DNA from: Herbaspirillum sp.
GTDB taxonomy: Bacteria > Pseudomonadota > Gammaproteobacteria > Burkholderiales > Burkholderiaceae_D
DNA length: 64,000 nucleotides
Direction of reading: 5' to 3'
NCBI RefSeq assembly: GCF_017744395.1
Contig: NZ_JAGIBI010000003.1
Location: forward strand, 744,001-808,000
Shown here: piece by piece, positions 1 through 8,229 of the stretch
Layout of the letters: every line of letters starts with the position of its first letter
Position numbering within the stretch: the stretch's first letter is position 1
Program-made: the position numbers and the translations under genes
Notes under the pieces: model-generated
The model's input: the letters and a program-made list of their open reading frames with translations, nothing else
The model's database searches: none
Told to the model about the DNA's origin: nothing

Positions 1-1
1 C

Positions 2-1033
2 TACACCTACCTGCTCGGCGATGGCGGCGAAGCGCTGCTGATTGACCCGGTCTACGAGCAGGTCCCGCGCGACCTGGCGCTGCTCGATGAACTCGGCCTG
101 CGCCTGCTGGCCACGCTCGACACCCATGTGCATGCCGACCACGTCACCGGCGCCTGGCGCCTGCACCAGCGTTGCGGCAGCGCCATCGCCGTGGCGCAGG
201 CGGCCGGCGCCGAGCTTGCGGACCGCCCGCTCAGGCATGGCGACCGCATCGCTTTCGGCACGCGCCATCTGGAGGTGCGCGCCACGCCCGGCCATACCAA
301 CGGCTGCCTGACTTACGTGCTGGACGACCGCAGCATGGCATTCACCGGCGACAGCCTGCTGATCCGCGGCTGCGGACGCACCGATTTCCAGCAGGGTGAC
401 CCGCGCCAATTGTTTGCATCGGTACGGGAGCAGATCCTGACGCTGCCCGATGCCTGCCTGCTGTACCCGGCGCATGACTACCGCGGCGTCACCGTCACCA
501 GCGTGGCCGAGGAGCGCCTGTTCAATCCGCGCCTGGGCGGCGATGTGGATGCCGGCGATTTCGTCGGTTATATGAACAACCTGAACCTGCCGCATCCCAA
601 GCTGATGGCGCAGGCGGTGCCGGCCAATCTGCGCTGCGGCCGTCCCGAGGGAGACGCCCCGCCGCTGGATATGCCGGATTGGGCGCCGCTGACCCTGCGC
701 TTCAGCGGCATCTGGGAAATCGCGCCGATGGCGCTGCTGGAACATGCGGCGGCGGTGCAGATCGTGGACGTGCGCGAAGAATCGGAATTCATCGACCGCC
801 TGGGCCATCTTGCCGGCGCGCGGCTGGTGCCGCTGTCGCAATTGCCGCAGCGGCTGGACGAACTGGACCGCGAGCGGCCGGTGGTGGCGGTATGCCGCTC
901 GGGCGTACGCTCGGCGCAAGCCTGTACCTTGCTGGGCAAGGCCGGTTTCGGGAAAGTGGCCAACCTGGCCGGCGGCATGCTGCATTGGCATGCGGAAGCC
1001 TTGCCGGTGGAGTGCGGGACAGGCGAGGTCTGA
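2..1033 (+). CDS. MBL-fold hydrolase with C-terminal rhodanese domain (5'-truncated)
   Basis: The frame is open from the window edge, so the N-terminus is missing and 343 residues are visible. The metallo-beta-lactamase metal site THVHADH lies near residues 41-47 of the visible part. The order of motifs resembles the ETHE1/persulfide dioxygenase and glyoxalase II families. The last ~100 residues form a rhodanese domain with the active-site loop CRSGVRS. Proteins of this layout oxidise glutathione persulfide or transfer sulfane sulfur in the cytoplasm; that role is inferred from the family. It reads alone, with a 58-bp gap to the convergent HD-domain gene. A plain hydrolase role cannot be excluded because the N-terminal part is not seen. 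Confidence 0.85.
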   Translation, partial: YTYLLGDGGEALLIDPVYEQVPRDLALLDELGLRLLATLDTHVHADHVTGAWRLHQRCGSAIAVAQAAGAELADRPLRHGDRIAFGTRHLEVRATPGHTNGCLTYVLDDRSMAFTGDSLLIRGCGRTDFQQGDPRQLFASVREQILTLPDACLLYPAHDYRGVTVTSVAEERLFNPRLGGDVDAGDFVGYMNNLNLPHPKLMAQAVPANLRCGRPEGDAPPLDMPDWAPLTLRFSGIWEIAPMALLEHAAAVQIVDVREESEFIDRLGHLAGARLVPLSQLPQRLDELDRERPVVAVCRSGVRSAQACTLLGKAGFGKVANLAGGMLHWHAEALPVECGTGEV

Positions 1034-1091
1034 CAGTCGCGGATATGTTCCGCGTCGGCTGCTGGGATGGGCTTGGCTGTTCTGTTCGCCG

Positions 1092-1646
1092 TCAGGCGGA
1101 TGCCCGCAGGCACCGGGCGAAATAGCCAGAGAAGTGCGCATAGTCGGGCGTGGCGCGCTGCGCATCCTTGGCCAGGTCGTCCCAACGCCGCAGCCGTACG
1201 GCGTCGGCGGCATAGGGCCGCGCGATGAAATCCTGCGCATCTTTCTCATCGAAGATGCCGCCTTGCAGCTTCAGGCTGCGCACCGAATCTTCCGACAGGG
1301 CCGAAAAATAAGCCGGGTCGACCGCGCACAGGTAGCGCTTGGCGTCGACGTGCAGGCGGATCGGCGCCAGTACGTCTTCGTCGAACAGGTTGCGCAGGAA
1401 GGGCAGGATGCGGTACTGGTGCAGGTCGTCGATGCCGGCCATGGTCGGCGTGTCGCCATTGTCTTCCAACATGTGGCCAAGGTCATGCAGCAGGCTGGCC
1501 ACGATCAGGCTGGCCGGCGCGCCTTCCTGTTCGGCCAGGGCGGCGGTCTGCAGCGCGTGTTCCAGTTGCGTGACGGGTTCGCCGGTGTATTGCGTGTGGC
1601 CGTGCCGGTCGAACAGCAGGTCGATGTCTTCAAGCGTCAATGCCAT
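1092..1646 (-). CDS. PhnZ-like HD-domain mixed-valent di-iron oxygenase
   Basis: The protein has 184 residues. Its pattern Y20, E23, H30, H54-D55, H58, H76, H99, K103 matches, with a nearly constant offset of 4-5, the residues I recall for PhnZ: Tyr24, Glu27, His34, His58/Asp59, His62, His80, His104, Lys108. In that family the di-iron centre cleaves the C-P bond of a 2-hydroxyphosphonate. The sequence TGEPVTQLEHALQTA is typical of the phosphonate-degradation HD oxygenases. No PhnY-type hydroxylase, phosphonate transporter or other phn gene lies nearby, so the substrate is uncertain. A related HD oxygenase acting on another small substrate is possible. The start ATG at 1646 has only a weak ribosome site. 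Confidence 0.8.
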   Translation of the reverse strand: MALTLEDIDLLFDRHGHTQYTGEPVTQLEHALQTAALAEQEGAPASLIVASLLHDLGHMLEDNGDTPTMAGIDDLHQYRILPFLRNLFDEDVLAPIRLHVDAKRYLCAVDPAYFSALSEDSVRSLKLQGGIFDEKDAQDFIARPYAADAVRLRRWDDLAKDAQRATPDYAHFSGYFARCLRASA

Positions 1647-1676
1647 GGATGCCAGCCTTATTCCGGGACGATGCGC

Positions 1677-1710
1677 GGCGGCGCCGGGCGCGGGAAGCGC
1701 CGGCGCCGCC
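1677..1710. other. GC-rich hairpin upstream of the HD-domain gene
   Basis: An 11-bp perfect stem, GGCGGCGCCGG at 1677-1687 pairing with CCGGCGCCGCC at 1700-1710, surrounds a 12-nt loop. It sits between the HD-domain gene start (1646) and the lipoprotein stop (1793). No T-run follows on either strand. It could be a weak terminator for the lipoprotein or a leader structure of the HD gene. Confidence 0.4.
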
Positions 1711-1792
1711 GGTGTTGTTCAAGCGGGAAAGTATAGCCGGAAAATCTGACGGTACGGACGGTGCCTTGAAGCGGCCTGCCGGCGCGAGGGGA

Positions 1793-2008
1793 TTACCTGC
1801 CGACCTGGTGGCCGATCACGCCGCCGACCGCGGCGCCGCCGGCGGTGCCGATGCCGCTGCCGCCGGTCAGGATGGCGCCGGCCACCGCGCCGACGCCGGC
1901 GCCGATGGCGGTATTCTTATCCCGGCGCGACATGTTGCTGCAGCCGCTCAACACGGTCAGTGCGCAGAGGGTGACGGTAACGACGGTCATTTTGTGGATT
2001 GTTTTCAT
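1793..2008 (-). CDS. Small glycine-zipper lipoprotein
   Basis: The product has 71 residues. The first 22 form a lipoprotein signal ending in the lipobox LSGC, with Cys23 as the lipidated residue. The mature part is a glycine-zipper segment (GAGVGAVAGAILTGG, then GGAAVGGVIGHQVG), the type found in OsmB/SlyB-like and YMGG proteins that sit in the outer membrane or periplasm. The ATG at 2008 was chosen because the signal peptide begins there; the longer open frame upstream has no signal character. Length is normal for this class. Function is unknown beyond an envelope or stress role for relatives. It is divergent from the thioesterase gene across a 196-bp gap. Confidence 0.85.
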   Translation of the reverse strand: MKTIHKMTVVTVTLCALTVLSGCSNMSRRDKNTAIGAGVGAVAGAILTGGSGIGTAGGAAVGGVIGHQVGR

Positions 2009-2204
2009 GATGACGTTTTTCTGAAAGTTAGGGAGCTCCGACACGGCGCACCGGATGGTTTGGCGATCCGAGCGCGGGCGGATATGCTGTAGATCTTTAC
2101 ACGGCCGATAAATTCCGGTTGCAAGATTTTGTAAGCGGCGTCTTACAGTTGTTACATCTTCACCGGCGCGGTTCATACCTGAAAAATAAAAAGGAGACAT
2201 CCGG

Positions 2205-2618
2205 ATGAGCGATATCGAGGCGCGGATCAGCGCCAGTTTCAACGCCCAGGGCCTGATGAAGACGCTGGGCGCCGAGCTGGCTTCGATAACCGCGGGGGAG
2301 GTGCATATCGCCTTGCCTTTTTCCGGGCACTTGACGCAGCAGCACGGCTACCTGCATGCCGGCGCGACCACCAGCATCGTCGACAGCGCCTGCGGCTATG
2401 CCGCCCTGACCCAGGCTCCCGCCGGGCGCGAGGTCGTCACCGTCGAATTCAAGATCAACCTGATGCGCCCGGCCATCGGCGAGCGTTTCCTGGCGATCGG
2501 CCGGGTGCAGAATGCCGGGAAGTCGCTGGCGGTCTGCAGCGGCGAAGTCCATGCGATCACCGCGAGCGGCAGCAAGGTGGTGGCGCTGATGCAGGCCACC
2601 ATGGCTTACGTCGGCTGA
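2205..2618 (+). CDS. PaaI-type hotdog thioesterase
   Basis: A 137-residue single hotdog domain of the PaaI/4HBT family, which hydrolyses acyl- or aryl-CoA thioesters in the cytosol. The helix motif HGYLHAGATTSIVDSACGYAA (about residues 45-65) carries the usual H-x-G and D of the active site. A strong ribosome site AAGGAG lies just before the ATG at 2205. The gene stands alone, with no acyl-CoA pathway next to it, so the substrate is unknown. Family assignment is secure; specificity is not. Confidence 0.88.
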   Translation: MSDIEARISASFNAQGLMKTLGAELASITAGEVHIALPFSGHLTQQHGYLHAGATTSIVDSACGYAALTQAPAGREVVTVEFKINLMRPAIGERFLAIGRVQNAGKSLAVCSGEVHAITASGSKVVALMQATMAYVG

Positions 2619-2701
2619 TGCTGCGCCGCAGTTTTGCGCGGCTTGGGAAGCGCGGTTAGGATGGCGTTTTCCGCAAGCAGAAATTTCCTACAAGGATTGC
2701 C

Positions 2702-3784
2702 ATGAACCTGTTTTCCTGCAGCCGGCGTTTTGCCGGCATCCTGATGTCGTCGGCCGCCATCGGCCTGGGGGCTTCATCGCCGGCGGGGGCGGCCGGCCAT
2801 CCCGCGCCGGTGGAGGGCGACTGGGTCGCGCCGAAGTTCGTCTTCCATGACGGCCAGTCGCTGGACAACCTGCGGCTGCATTACACCACCATCGGCAACC
2901 GCGACAATCCGGCCGTGCTGGTGCTGCACGGCACTTACCAAACGGCAGGCGCCATGCTGGGCAAGGACTTCGGCGGCGAGCTGTTCGGGCCGGGCCAGCC
3001 GCTCGACGCCAGCAAATACTTCATCGTGATCCCGGACGGCATCGGCGTGGGCAAGTCGAGCAAGCCTTCGGACGGCCTGTGCGCCGCCTTCCCGCAGTAC
3101 AACTACGCCGACATGGTGCTGGCGCAATACCGCATGCTCACGGAAGGCCTGGGCATCCGCCGCTTGCGCCTGATCATCGGCAATTCCATGGGCGGCATGC
3201 AGACCTGGCTGTGGGGCGGCACCTATCCCGGCTTCGCCGACGCCCTGGTGCCGATGGCCTCGCAACCCAACGAAATGGCCAGCCGCAACTGGATGATGCG
3301 GCGCCTGCTGGTGGAGTCGATCAAACAAGACCCGGCCTGGAACAACGGCAACTACACCGCGCAGCCGCCGTCGCTGCGCCTGGCCAACGCCATGTTCGTG
3401 GTCGGCACCAACGGCGGCACGCTGGCCTACCAGCAGATCGCCGGCACCCATGCCCAGGCCGACAAGCTGGCGGAGGAACGCCTGGCCGCGCCGGTGACGG
3501 CCGACGCCAACGATTTCATCTACCAGTGGGGCTCGTCGGCCGACTACAACGCCATGCCGGGTCTGTCCAAGATCAAGGTGCCGCTGCTGGTGATCAACTC
3601 CGCCGACGACGAACGCAATCCGCCGGAAACCGGCTTGCTGCAAGAGGCGTTGAAGGACATGCCCAATGCCCGCTTGCTGCTGATCCCGGCCAGCGCCCAG
3701 ACGCGCGGCCACGGTACTACCGGCATGGCGCGTTTCTATGCGCGGCAACTGGGGGAATTCATCCAGGCGTTGCCGCCGCACTGA
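2702..3784 (+). CDS. Exported alpha/beta hydrolase of the homoserine acetyltransferase (MetX) fold
   Basis: The protein has 360 residues and starts with a Sec-type signal peptide (cleavage likely near residue 31, after AGAAG). The nucleophile elbow GNSMGG has Ser162, with the acidic residue in NSADDERNPP and the histidine in GHGTTGMA. The order and the sequence around the elbow (GMQTWLWGGTYP) match the MetX-like branch of alpha/beta hydrolases. True homoserine O-acetyltransferases are cytoplasmic, so a secreted copy is more likely a periplasmic hydrolase or esterase than a methionine enzyme. Start chosen at the ATG at 2702, after the weak site AAGGA. It is monocistronic. Confidence 0.82.
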   Translation: MNLFSCSRRFAGILMSSAAIGLGASSPAGAAGHPAPVEGDWVAPKFVFHDGQSLDNLRLHYTTIGNRDNPAVLVLHGTYQTAGAMLGKDFGGELFGPGQPLDASKYFIVIPDGIGVGKSSKPSDGLCAAFPQYNYADMVLAQYRMLTEGLGIRRLRLIIGNSMGGMQTWLWGGTYPGFADALVPMASQPNEMASRNWMMRRLLVESIKQDPAWNNGNYTAQPPSLRLANAMFVVGTNGGTLAYQQIAGTHAQADKLAEERLAAPVTADANDFIYQWGSSADYNAMPGLSKIKVPLLVINSADDERNPPETGLLQEALKDMPNARLLLIPASAQTRGHGTTGMARFYARQLGEFIQALPPH

Positions 3785-3907
3785 GCGGCGCCGCGGGGCA
3801 AGCCGCCATCTGTTGCGTCCGCATTTGCGCCAATCTGTCCATCGCATGCGTGGAGCCGGTGCGGCATCATGGCGGCCTGTCATCGTTTCATATTCGCCTG
3901 GAGCCGC

Positions 3908-4504
3908 ATGTCCGCTTTCTTGCCCCCGCAGCCGGTGTTGACCGGCACCCTCGTCGAACTTCGGCCGCTGGAGGCCGGGCATCGCCAGGCCTTGCTTGAG
4001 GCCGCGGCCGACGGCCAGTTGTGGAACATGACGCTGACGGTGGTGCCCGGCGAAAAGACCATCGACAAGTACCTTGCCGTCGCGCTGGAAGGGCGCATGG
4101 CCGGCACCGTCATGCCGTTCGTGATCGTCGAGCGCGCCGGCGGGAAAGTCATCGGCACCACGCGCTACTGGAAGATGGAAGCCGCCAACCGCAAGCTGGA
4201 GATCGGCCATACCTGGCTGGCGCAATCCTTCCAGCGCACCGGCATCAATACCGAGGCCAAGTACCTGCTGTTGCGGCAGGCGTTCGAGCAGATGGCCTGC
4301 GTGCGCGTGCAGTTCACCACCGATGAGCTCAATGATCGTTCACGCGCCGCCATCCTGCGCATCGGCGCCAAACAGGAAGGCATCGTGCGCCATGAGCGCA
4401 TCATGCCGGACGGGCGCAAGCGCAACTCGGTGCGCTTTTCCATCATCGATGACGAGTGGCCGCAGGTGAAGGCGGGGCTGCTGGAAAAGATGGGGCGCGG
4501 GTAA
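3908..4504 (+). CDS. GNAT-family N-acetyltransferase (RimJ/RimL-like)
   Basis: A 198-residue acetyltransferase of the RimJ/RimL type. The beginning (LVELRPLEAGHRQALL) and the middle (VIGTTRYWKMEAANRKLEIGHTWLAQSFQRTGINTE in pieces) fit the acetyl-CoA-binding fold, with the QRTGIN segment in the pyrophosphate loop. It probably acetylates a small amine or a protein N-terminus, substrate unknown. The ATG at 3908 is preferred because TGGAG lies four bases upstream and the domain begins right after it; an ATG at 3869 would add 13 residues. It is convergent with gabD, 23 bp away. Confidence 0.82.
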   Translation: MSAFLPPQPVLTGTLVELRPLEAGHRQALLEAAADGQLWNMTLTVVPGEKTIDKYLAVALEGRMAGTVMPFVIVERAGGKVIGTTRYWKMEAANRKLEIGHTWLAQSFQRTGINTEAKYLLLRQAFEQMACVRVQFTTDELNDRSRAAILRIGAKQEGIVRHERIMPDGRKRNSVRFSIIDDEWPQVKAGLLEKMGRG

Positions 4505-4527
4505 GCTCCGGTTTCAGCAGCGGCGAT

Positions 4528-5982
4528 TCAGATGCCGCCCATGCACAGGTATTTGACGACCAGGTAGTCGTCGATGCCATAGTGCGATCCTTCTCGCCCC
4601 AGGCCGGATTGCTTGACGCCGCCGAAGGGCGCCACCTCGTTGGAGATCAGGCCGGTATTGATGCCTACCATACCCGACTCCAGCCCTTCGGCGACGCGCC
4701 AGATGCGGCCGATGTCGCGCGAATAGAAATAGCTGGCCAGGCCGAACTCGGTATCGTTGGCCAGCGCCACGGCTTCTTCGTCGGTCTTGAAGCGGAACAG
4801 CGGCGCCATCGGGCCGAAGGTTTCTTCGCGCGCCACCTGCATGGCCGGGGTGACGTCGGCCAGCACGGTCGGCTCGAAGAAGCCGTGGCCCAGCGCGTGC
4901 CGCTTGCCGCCCAGCAGCACGCGGGCGCCCTTGGCCACGGCGTCGGCGACATGCTGTTCGACTTTTTGTACGGCTTTTTCATTGATCAGCGGCCCTTGCG
5001 TGGTGTCCTTGTCCACGCCGTCGCCCACCTTCAGCTTTTGTACCGCCGCCACCAGTTTGGCGGCGAAGGCATCGTAGACGCCATCCTGCACGTAGATGCG
5101 GTTGGCGCAGACGCAGGTCTGGCCGGCATTGCGATACTTGGACGCGATCGCGCCTTCGACCGCGGCATCCAGGTCGGCGTCGTCGAACACGATGAAGGGG
5201 GCGTTGCCGCCCAGTTCCAGCGAAAGTTTCTTGATGCTGGAAGCGCATTGCTGCATCAGCAGCCTGCCTACCGCGGTGGAGCCGGTGAATGACAGCTTGC
5301 GCACGATCGGGTTGGAAGTCATTTCGCCGCCGATGGCCTGGGGCGCCCCGGTGACGACGCTGAACACGCCCGCCGGAATGCCGGCGCGTTCGGCCAGTAC
5401 CGCCAGCGCCAGCGCCGAGAACGGCGTCGCTTCGGCTGGCTTCAGTACCATGGGACAGCCGGCGGCCAGCGCCGGACCGGCCTTGCGCGTGATCATCGCC
5501 GCCGGGAAATTCCACGGCGTGATCGCCGCGCATACGCCGATGGCTTCCTTGGCCACCACGATGCGGCTGGATGGCGAGGGCGAGGGAATGGTATCTCCAT
5601 AGGTGCGCTTGCCTTCCTCGGCGAACCATTCGATGAAGGAGGCGGCGTAGCCGATCTCGCCCTTGGCCTCGGCCAATGGCTTGCCCTGCTCGGCGGTCAT
5701 GAGCAGCGCCAGGTCGTCGGCGTTGGCCAGCATCAGTTCGTGCCAGCGGCGCAGGATGGCGCTGCGCTCCTTGGCGGTTCTTTTTTTCCAGGCCGGCCAG
5801 GCGGCATTGGCGGCCGCGATGGCGCGCCGCGTTTCGGCCGCGCCCATCTGCGGAACCTGTCCCAGGCGTTGGCCGTTGGCGGGGTTGAACACATCGAAGG
5901 CGGTGCCGTCGTCGGCATCGCACCAGCGGCCGTCCAGGTAGGCCTGCTGGCGCAGAAGGGAAGGGTCTTTCAGTTGCAGCAT
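4528..5982 (-). CDS. gabD: NAD(P)-dependent succinate-semialdehyde dehydrogenase
   Basis: The 484-residue product is an aldehyde dehydrogenase of full family length. Visible landmarks are TPWNFP (155-160), the general base Glu256 in LELGGN, and the catalytic Cys290 in GQTCVCANR, a pattern typical of GabD. It oxidises succinate semialdehyde to succinate in the cytosol, the second step of GABA breakdown. It is last in a minus-strand operon behind gabT and an ABC transporter, 20 bp after the second permease. The ATG at 5982 follows AAGGAA. The frame stays open upstream into the permease, which is only a GC-bias effect. Confidence 0.95.
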   Translation of the reverse strand: MLQLKDPSLLRQQAYLDGRWCDADDGTAFDVFNPANGQRLGQVPQMGAAETRRAIAAANAAWPAWKKRTAKERSAILRRWHELMLANADDLALLMTAEQGKPLAEAKGEIGYAASFIEWFAEEGKRTYGDTIPSPSPSSRIVVAKEAIGVCAAITPWNFPAAMITRKAGPALAAGCPMVLKPAEATPFSALALAVLAERAGIPAGVFSVVTGAPQAIGGEMTSNPIVRKLSFTGSTAVGRLLMQQCASSIKKLSLELGGNAPFIVFDDADLDAAVEGAIASKYRNAGQTCVCANRIYVQDGVYDAFAAKLVAAVQKLKVGDGVDKDTTQGPLINEKAVQKVEQHVADAVAKGARVLLGGKRHALGHGFFEPTVLADVTPAMQVAREETFGPMAPLFRFKTDEEAVALANDTEFGLASYFYSRDIGRIWRVAEGLESGMVGINTGLISNEVAPFGGVKQSGLGREGSHYGIDDYLVVKYLCMGGI

Positions 5983-6002
5983 GGCGATTTCCTTAAAATG
6001 GG

Positions 6003-6836
6003 TCAGAAGCGCGCGGCCGCCTTGTTGCGTCCGCGGAGCCATTCCAGCGCCAGCAGCAGGCAGGTCGAGAAGATGATCAGGATCGTCGCCAGCGCGGCGA
6101 TGGTGGGGCTGATGTTGTCCTTGATGCCGGCGAACATCTGGCGCGGCAAAGTGGCCTGGTTGGGGCCGGCCACGAACAGCGTGAGCACCACTTCGTCGAA
6201 CGAGGTGGCGAAGGCGAACAGCGCGCCGGAGACCAGGCCGGGAGCGATCACCGGCAGCGTGATGCGGAAGAAGGTACGCAACGGGCCGGCGCCCAGGCTC
6301 AGGCTGGCGCGCACCAGGTTGTGGTTGAATCCTTGCAGCGTGGCCAGCACGGTAGTGACGACGAAGGGCGCGCCCAGCGCCGCGTGGGCCAGGATCAGGC
6401 CGAGATAGCTGTCGGACAGGCCGATGCGCGCGAAGAACATGTACACGCCCACGCCGACCACCACCACCGGCACGATCATGGGCGAGATCAGCACCGCCAT
6501 CAACACGCCCTTGCCGCGAAAATCGGCCTTGTTCAACCCGACCGCCGCCAGCGTGCCGAGCACGGTGGCGATCACCGTGGCGGCGGGGGCGACGATGAAA
6601 CTGTTTTGCGCGGCGCGCATCCAGTCGTCGGATGCGAACAGGTTCTGGTACCAGCGCAGCGAGACGCCCTTGATCGGATACATCAGGAAGCTGCTGTCGG
6701 AGAACGACAGCGGGATCATCACCAGGATCGGCAAGACCAGGAACAGCAGCACCAGCAGGTTGAAGCTGCGCGAGGCGAAGAACCACACACGCTCGGCCAG
6801 CGAGGCATAGGGAGGAAAGAGAGGCGGTTTGTTCAT
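6003..6836 (-). CDS. ABC transporter permease, PotC/YdcV-like
   Basis: The 277-residue inner-membrane protein has about six hydrophobic helices, the first at residues 22-45. The cytoplasmic EAA-like loop reads RASLSLGAGPLRTFFRITLPVIAPG near residue 190, which contacts the ATPase. It belongs to the polyamine/opine/spermidine (PotC) permease group. Start at the ATG at 6836 after ACGGAAAA; a longer in-frame start would overlap the preceding gene. It lies 28 bp after the first permease and 20 bp before gabD. The substrate is inferred from context to be GABA, putrescine or a related amine. Confidence 0.92.
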   Translation of the reverse strand: MNKPPLFPPYASLAERVWFFASRSFNLLVLLFLVLPILVMIPLSFSDSSFLMYPIKGVSLRWYQNLFASDDWMRAAQNSFIVAPAATVIATVLGTLAAVGLNKADFRGKGVLMAVLISPMIVPVVVVGVGVYMFFARIGLSDSYLGLILAHAALGAPFVVTTVLATLQGFNHNLVRASLSLGAGPLRTFFRITLPVIAPGLVSGALFAFATSFDEVVLTLFVAGPNQATLPRQMFAGIKDNISPTIAALATILIIFSTCLLLALEWLRGRNKAAARF

Positions 6837-6864
6837 GGCGTTTTCCGTATGGTTCTGTGGCGTA

Positions 6865-8148
6865 TCAGCCGATGCCGACATCGAGTTTGGCGAAGCGGCG
6901 GTACACGCCATATAGCACCAGCGTGCCGGTCAGGAGCAGCGCGCCCAGCGCGCAGGCCATGCCCCAGTTGATGGTGGTGTTGATGAAGTAGGCGATGAAA
7001 TAGCTCACCATCTGCTCATTGGGGCCGCCCAGCAGCGCCGGCGTGATGTAGTAGCCGCCGGCCATGATGAATACCAGCAGCACGCCGGCGCCGATGCCGG
7101 GATAGGTCTGCGGCACGTACACGCGCCAGAAGGCGGCAAAAGGATGGCTGCCCAGCGACACGGCGGCCTTGAGGTAGCTCGGCGGCACCGATTTCATCAC
7201 GCTGTACAGCGGCAGGATCATGAAGGGCAGCAGGATATGCGTCATCGACACGTACACGCCGACGCGGTTGAACACCATTTCCAGCGGCGCCTGCGTGATG
7301 CCGGTGAGCATCAGCGCCTTGTTGACCAGGCCTTCGGATTGCAGCAGCACGATCCAGGCCGCCACCCGCACCAGGATCGAGGTCCAGAACGGGATCAGCA
7401 CCAGGATCATCAGCAAGTTGGCGCGCCGCTCGCTCATGGTGGAGAGCCAATAGGCCAGCGGATAGGCCAGCAGCAGCGTGATCGCCGTCACGACCGCGCT
7501 CATCCATAGCGTGCGGCCGAAGATGGTGCGGTAGATGGACGCATCGGGATCGGCCTGGACGATGTCGCCGTCGATGTTCTGGCGCAGGTCCATCGAGGCC
7601 AGCAGATAATAGGGGGAGTAGCGCGAGCCGTTCTGGGCGATCACGCGCCAGATATCGGGCTGGCCCCATTGCGCGTTGAGGGCGATCAAGGCGTCCTTGG
7701 CTGCCGTCGGGGGCAATGGTTTGCCTGCCGCATCGCGCAGCGGCATGGCGCGCGTGGTGCCCATGATCGGCGAGCGCGAACCGGACAGTTCGACGTTGAT
7801 GCGGCGCGCCAACTGGCCGGCGGTGGTGTCTTCCTTGGCGCGTGCCAGATCTTCGGCCAGCGCGGCATAAGCCTGTTCGGGCGGCAGCGCCTTGCGGTCC
7901 CATTTGGCCAGTACGGCCACGGTGCGCGGCAGCGTGGCCGCGATCTCGGGGTTTTCGACGGCGCGCTGCAGCAGCGCCACGATGGGCGCGACGAAGGTCA
8001 GCAGCAGGAAGATTGCCAGCGGCGCGATCAGCGCCAGGGCGGCGACCCGCTTGCGGGTTTCGGCGGCCCGCAGTTCGCGCCTGAGTTGCTGCGGTGTCGG
8101 TTCGGCCAGTGGCGTAGCCGCGGCGGGGCTGGTGGCGATGGTGGTCAT
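6865..8148 (-). CDS. ABC transporter permease, PotB-like, with a large periplasmic insert
   Basis: The 427-residue permease begins with a cytoplasmic tail rich in Ala and Arg and a first helix at about residues 36-58. A soluble stretch of roughly 140 residues follows before the second helix (MSAVVTAITLLLAYPLAY). PotB of E. coli, from memory about 285 residues, lacks such an insert. The EAA-like loop (SYLKAAVSLGSHPFAAFWRVYVPQTYPG) is intact. It should pair with the second permease and the ATPase of the operon. Start at the ATG at 8148; the upstream site is poor. An extracytoplasmic loop that docks the binding protein is one reading of the insert. Confidence 0.9.
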   Translation of the reverse strand: MTTIATSPAAATPLAEPTPQQLRRELRAAETRKRVAALALIAPLAIFLLLTFVAPIVALLQRAVENPEIAATLPRTVAVLAKWDRKALPPEQAYAALAEDLARAKEDTTAGQLARRINVELSGSRSPIMGTTRAMPLRDAAGKPLPPTAAKDALIALNAQWGQPDIWRVIAQNGSRYSPYYLLASMDLRQNIDGDIVQADPDASIYRTIFGRTLWMSAVVTAITLLLAYPLAYWLSTMSERRANLLMILVLIPFWTSILVRVAAWIVLLQSEGLVNKALMLTGITQAPLEMVFNRVGVYVSMTHILLPFMILPLYSVMKSVPPSYLKAAVSLGSHPFAAFWRVYVPQTYPGIGAGVLLVFIMAGGYYITPALLGGPNEQMVSYFIAYFINTTINWGMACALGALLLTGTLVLYGVYRRFAKLDVGIG

Positions 8149-8192
8149 GGTTCGGTATTCCAGGTACGGCGTGGGTGATGCGAGGCCGGTTT

Positions 8193-8217
8193 GGCACACG
8201 GGTTGTACCCGTGTGCC
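8193..8217. other. Intercistronic hairpin between binding-protein and permease genes
   Basis: GGCACACGGGT at 8193-8203 pairs perfectly with ACCCGTGTGCC at 8207-8217 around a three-base loop. There is no T-run after it in the direction of the operon. Hairpins in this place usually protect the binding-protein mRNA and lower expression of the permeases. Confidence 0.7.
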
Positions 8218-8229
8218 TTCAAGGTCAGC

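Noticed and set aside
4528-6786. A 752-codon open frame that looks like a permease-dehydrogenase fusion
   Set aside because: Its first ~270 codons overlap the true permease in another frame and lack membrane character; gabD has its own ATG and ribosome site at 5982.
8193-8217. Hairpin as a rho-independent terminator
   Set aside because: No T-run follows in the direction of transcription; placed as an intercistronic hairpin instead.
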